Below are positions 63,229 to 64,000 of a DNA stretch of 64,000 nt, piece by piece. The notes under the pieces are model-generated. The model did no database searches, was not told where the DNA came from, and saw only the letters and a list, made by a program, of their open reading frames with translations. The DNA is taken from assembly GCA_016192455.1 (NCBI GenBank), contig JACPUC010000018.1, positions 20,593 to 84,592 on the forward strand, read 5' to 3'. Each line of letters begins with the position of its first letter. The first letter of the stretch is position 1. A program made the position numbers and the translations under genes. The stretch comes from Candidatus Tectimicrobiota bacterium. GTDB lineage: Bacteria > JACPUC01.

Positions 63229-63864
63229 ATGATGAGACGCTGGGAATGTTTGAAGGCGATTGCCGCTGATGTGGGTGATGCGCTCGTGGTCACCAGCGCC
63301 GGAGCGAACACGTTCGAGTGGAACACGTTTCGTCCGAGCGACGGCAACCTGCAGGTGAAAACGCTGGGGCTCACCTGCTCGATTGGCTTGGGCCTCGCCC
63401 TCGGCCTGCCCCAGCGCACGGTCATCGCCCTGGATGGCGACGGCTCCTTGCTGATGAACCTTTGCGGCCTACCGACGATTGCGCGCATGAAGCCCGGCAA
63501 CTTCCTCCACATCGTCTTCGATAACGAGTGCTACGAGTCCTCCGGCGCAACCGCGACCGCCACGAGCGCCGGGGCGGACCTGGTGACGTGCGCCCAGGGC
63601 GCCGGCTATCCGAGGGCCGTCTGGGCCCAGAGCGTGGAGGATTTCCACGCCCAGGTCATGCAGGCCATCGAGAGCCGGACGCTGACCTTCCTCGGCGCCA
63701 AAGTCACGCTCGAGCGCTGTATGGTGAAGCCCCTCGAAGTCGATGAGGTGGAGAACAAATATCGCTTCATGCGCTTCGTCGAGCGCACCACGGGGAAGAA
63801 ACTCATCGTGCACGGGTTGCCAGCCAGCTACCAGAAGCTTGCTGGTCAACCGATCCCCACCTAG
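63229..63864 (+). CDS. Thiamine-diphosphate decarboxylase beta subunit (ComE/sulfopyruvate type)
   Basis: This 211-residue protein is the diphosphate-binding half. VVTSAGANTFEWNTF near 20-34 starts it. LGLTCSIGLGLALGLPQRTVIALDGDGSLLMNLCGLPTIAR near 46-86 contains GDGSLLMN, the Mg-ThDP motif. NFLHIVFDNECYESSGATATATSAG near 91-115 provides the second Asn of the GDG-(N)n-N pattern. Together with the alpha subunit it should form an alpha-beta decarboxylase. The C-terminal 40 residues (YRFMRFVERTTGKKLIVHGLP) are an extension of unknown role. Confidence 0.85.
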   Translation: MMRRWECLKAIAADVGDALVVTSAGANTFEWNTFRPSDGNLQVKTLGLTCSIGLGLALGLPQRTVIALDGDGSLLMNLCGLPTIARMKPGNFLHIVFDNECYESSGATATATSAGADLVTCAQGAGYPRAVWAQSVEDFHAQVMQAIESRTLTFLGAKVTLERCMVKPLEVDEVENKYRFMRFVERTTGKKLIVHGLPASYQKLAGQPIPT

Positions 63865-64000
63865 TACTTAGTTGCGTTATTTCTTGTTACATGCTATGAT
63901 GGGGGCATGAACACCTCATCCGTCCCCATTACGTTGAGTCAGGAGGAGCGACAGACCCTGGAGCGCTGGCGCCGCACCCCGACGACCGAGCAGCGCCGGG
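63865..64000 (+). mobile_element. Left end of an IS630-family insertion sequence
   Basis: Right after the decarboxylase stop, the sequence turns AT-rich (TAGTACTTAGTTGCGTTATT at 63863-63882) and leads to a transposase start. IS630 elements insert at TA, consistent with a boundary here. The exact terminal inverted repeat cannot be confirmed without the right end, which is outside the window. Confidence 0.6.
63907..64000 (+). CDS. IS630-family transposase, N-terminal fragment
   Basis: The frame runs from ATG 63907 to the window edge (31 codons): it reads MNTSSVPITLSQEERQTLER and continues WRRTPTTEQRR. ITLSxEERxxLERW followed by T..QR is the helix-turn-helix start of IS630-type transposases. 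The DDE catalytic part is beyond the edge. The preceding gene seems complete, so the insertion probably did not disrupt it. Confidence 0.8.
   Translation, partial: MNTSSVPITLSQEERQTLERWRRTPTTEQRR

Noticed and set aside
1-64000. CRISPR arrays, rRNA and tRNA genes
   Set aside because: No regularly spaced direct repeats and no recognisable rRNA or tRNA sequence were found on reading.

Overview
The window is a 64 kb piece of a high-GC bacterial chromosome, probably from a diderm. It encodes an AsmA-type envelope protein, an ADP-heptose-type glycosyltransferase, and periplasmic binding and thiol-redox proteins. Gene density is high and intergenic gaps are short. Several genes use GTG or TTG starts. 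I saw no rRNA, tRNA or CRISPR. The gene mix is a UbiD-type decarboxylase, phenylacetate-CoA-ligase-like enzymes, an acyl-CoA dehydrogenase, a PaaG-like enoyl-CoA hydratase, an LLM oxidoreductase, an Old-Yellow-Enzyme relative, several solute-binding proteins and LysW-type lysine synthesis. That suggests an uncultured soil or sediment heterotroph using aromatic and organic acids, of the Rokubacteria/NC10/Tectomicrobia/deltaproteobacterial kind. This placement is inference only.

Layout. 0-9.2 kb: 5' end of a Lon-like protease, a 4,5-dihydroxyphthalate-decarboxylase-like protein, galU, thiL, two CNNM/CorC proteins in tandem, a UbiD decarboxylase and an NTF2-like protein. 9.3-11.1 kb: an AT-richer island with an uncharacterised protein overlapping a PIN ribonuclease, then a MNT nucleotidyltransferase whose HepT partner is cut off after about 28 codons. 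11.4-22.8 kb: mtaB, a SAM hydroxide adenosyltransferase, a 1400-residue AsmA-like protein, a GT9 transferase, YchF and an RqcH/NFACT protein. 23-26.6 kb: a compact yicC-gmk-coaBC-udg operon without rpoZ. 26.7-33.4 kb: small orphan proteins, a SurA_N-DsbA fusion, an MFS transporter, and two divergent phenylacetate-CoA-ligase-like genes, one intact and one degenerate. 34-39.6 kb: acyl-CoA dehydrogenase, SH3/TPR lipoprotein-like protein, then a signalling cluster (small protein, HDOD, REC-GGDDF).

39.7-52.3 kb: two tandem class V aminotransferases, hemW, a solute-binding protein, LLM oxidoreductase, UspA, a GNAT-like protein, DUF456, two tandem DUF507 proteins, a third class V aminotransferase, enoyl-CoA hydratase and a lone phoU. 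52.5-58.1 kb: a complete lysW-lysX-lysY-lysZ-lysJ-lysK operon behind a recognisable sigma70-type promoter. It builds lysine (possibly also ornithine) on the carrier protein LysW, and the 54-residue lysW is easily missed by gene callers. 58-64 kb: a convergent solute-binding protein, an OYE-family enzyme carrying a C-terminal fibronectin-III-like domain, a cluster of small palindromic repeats, an orphan protein, a two-subunit thiamine-diphosphate decarboxylase (sulfopyruvate-decarboxylase type), and the first 31 codons of an IS630-family transposase at the right edge.

The most promising unexplained system is the two-gene PIN module at 9.3-10.7 kb, next to the broken HepT/MNT locus. The best-defined pathway is the LysW operon.
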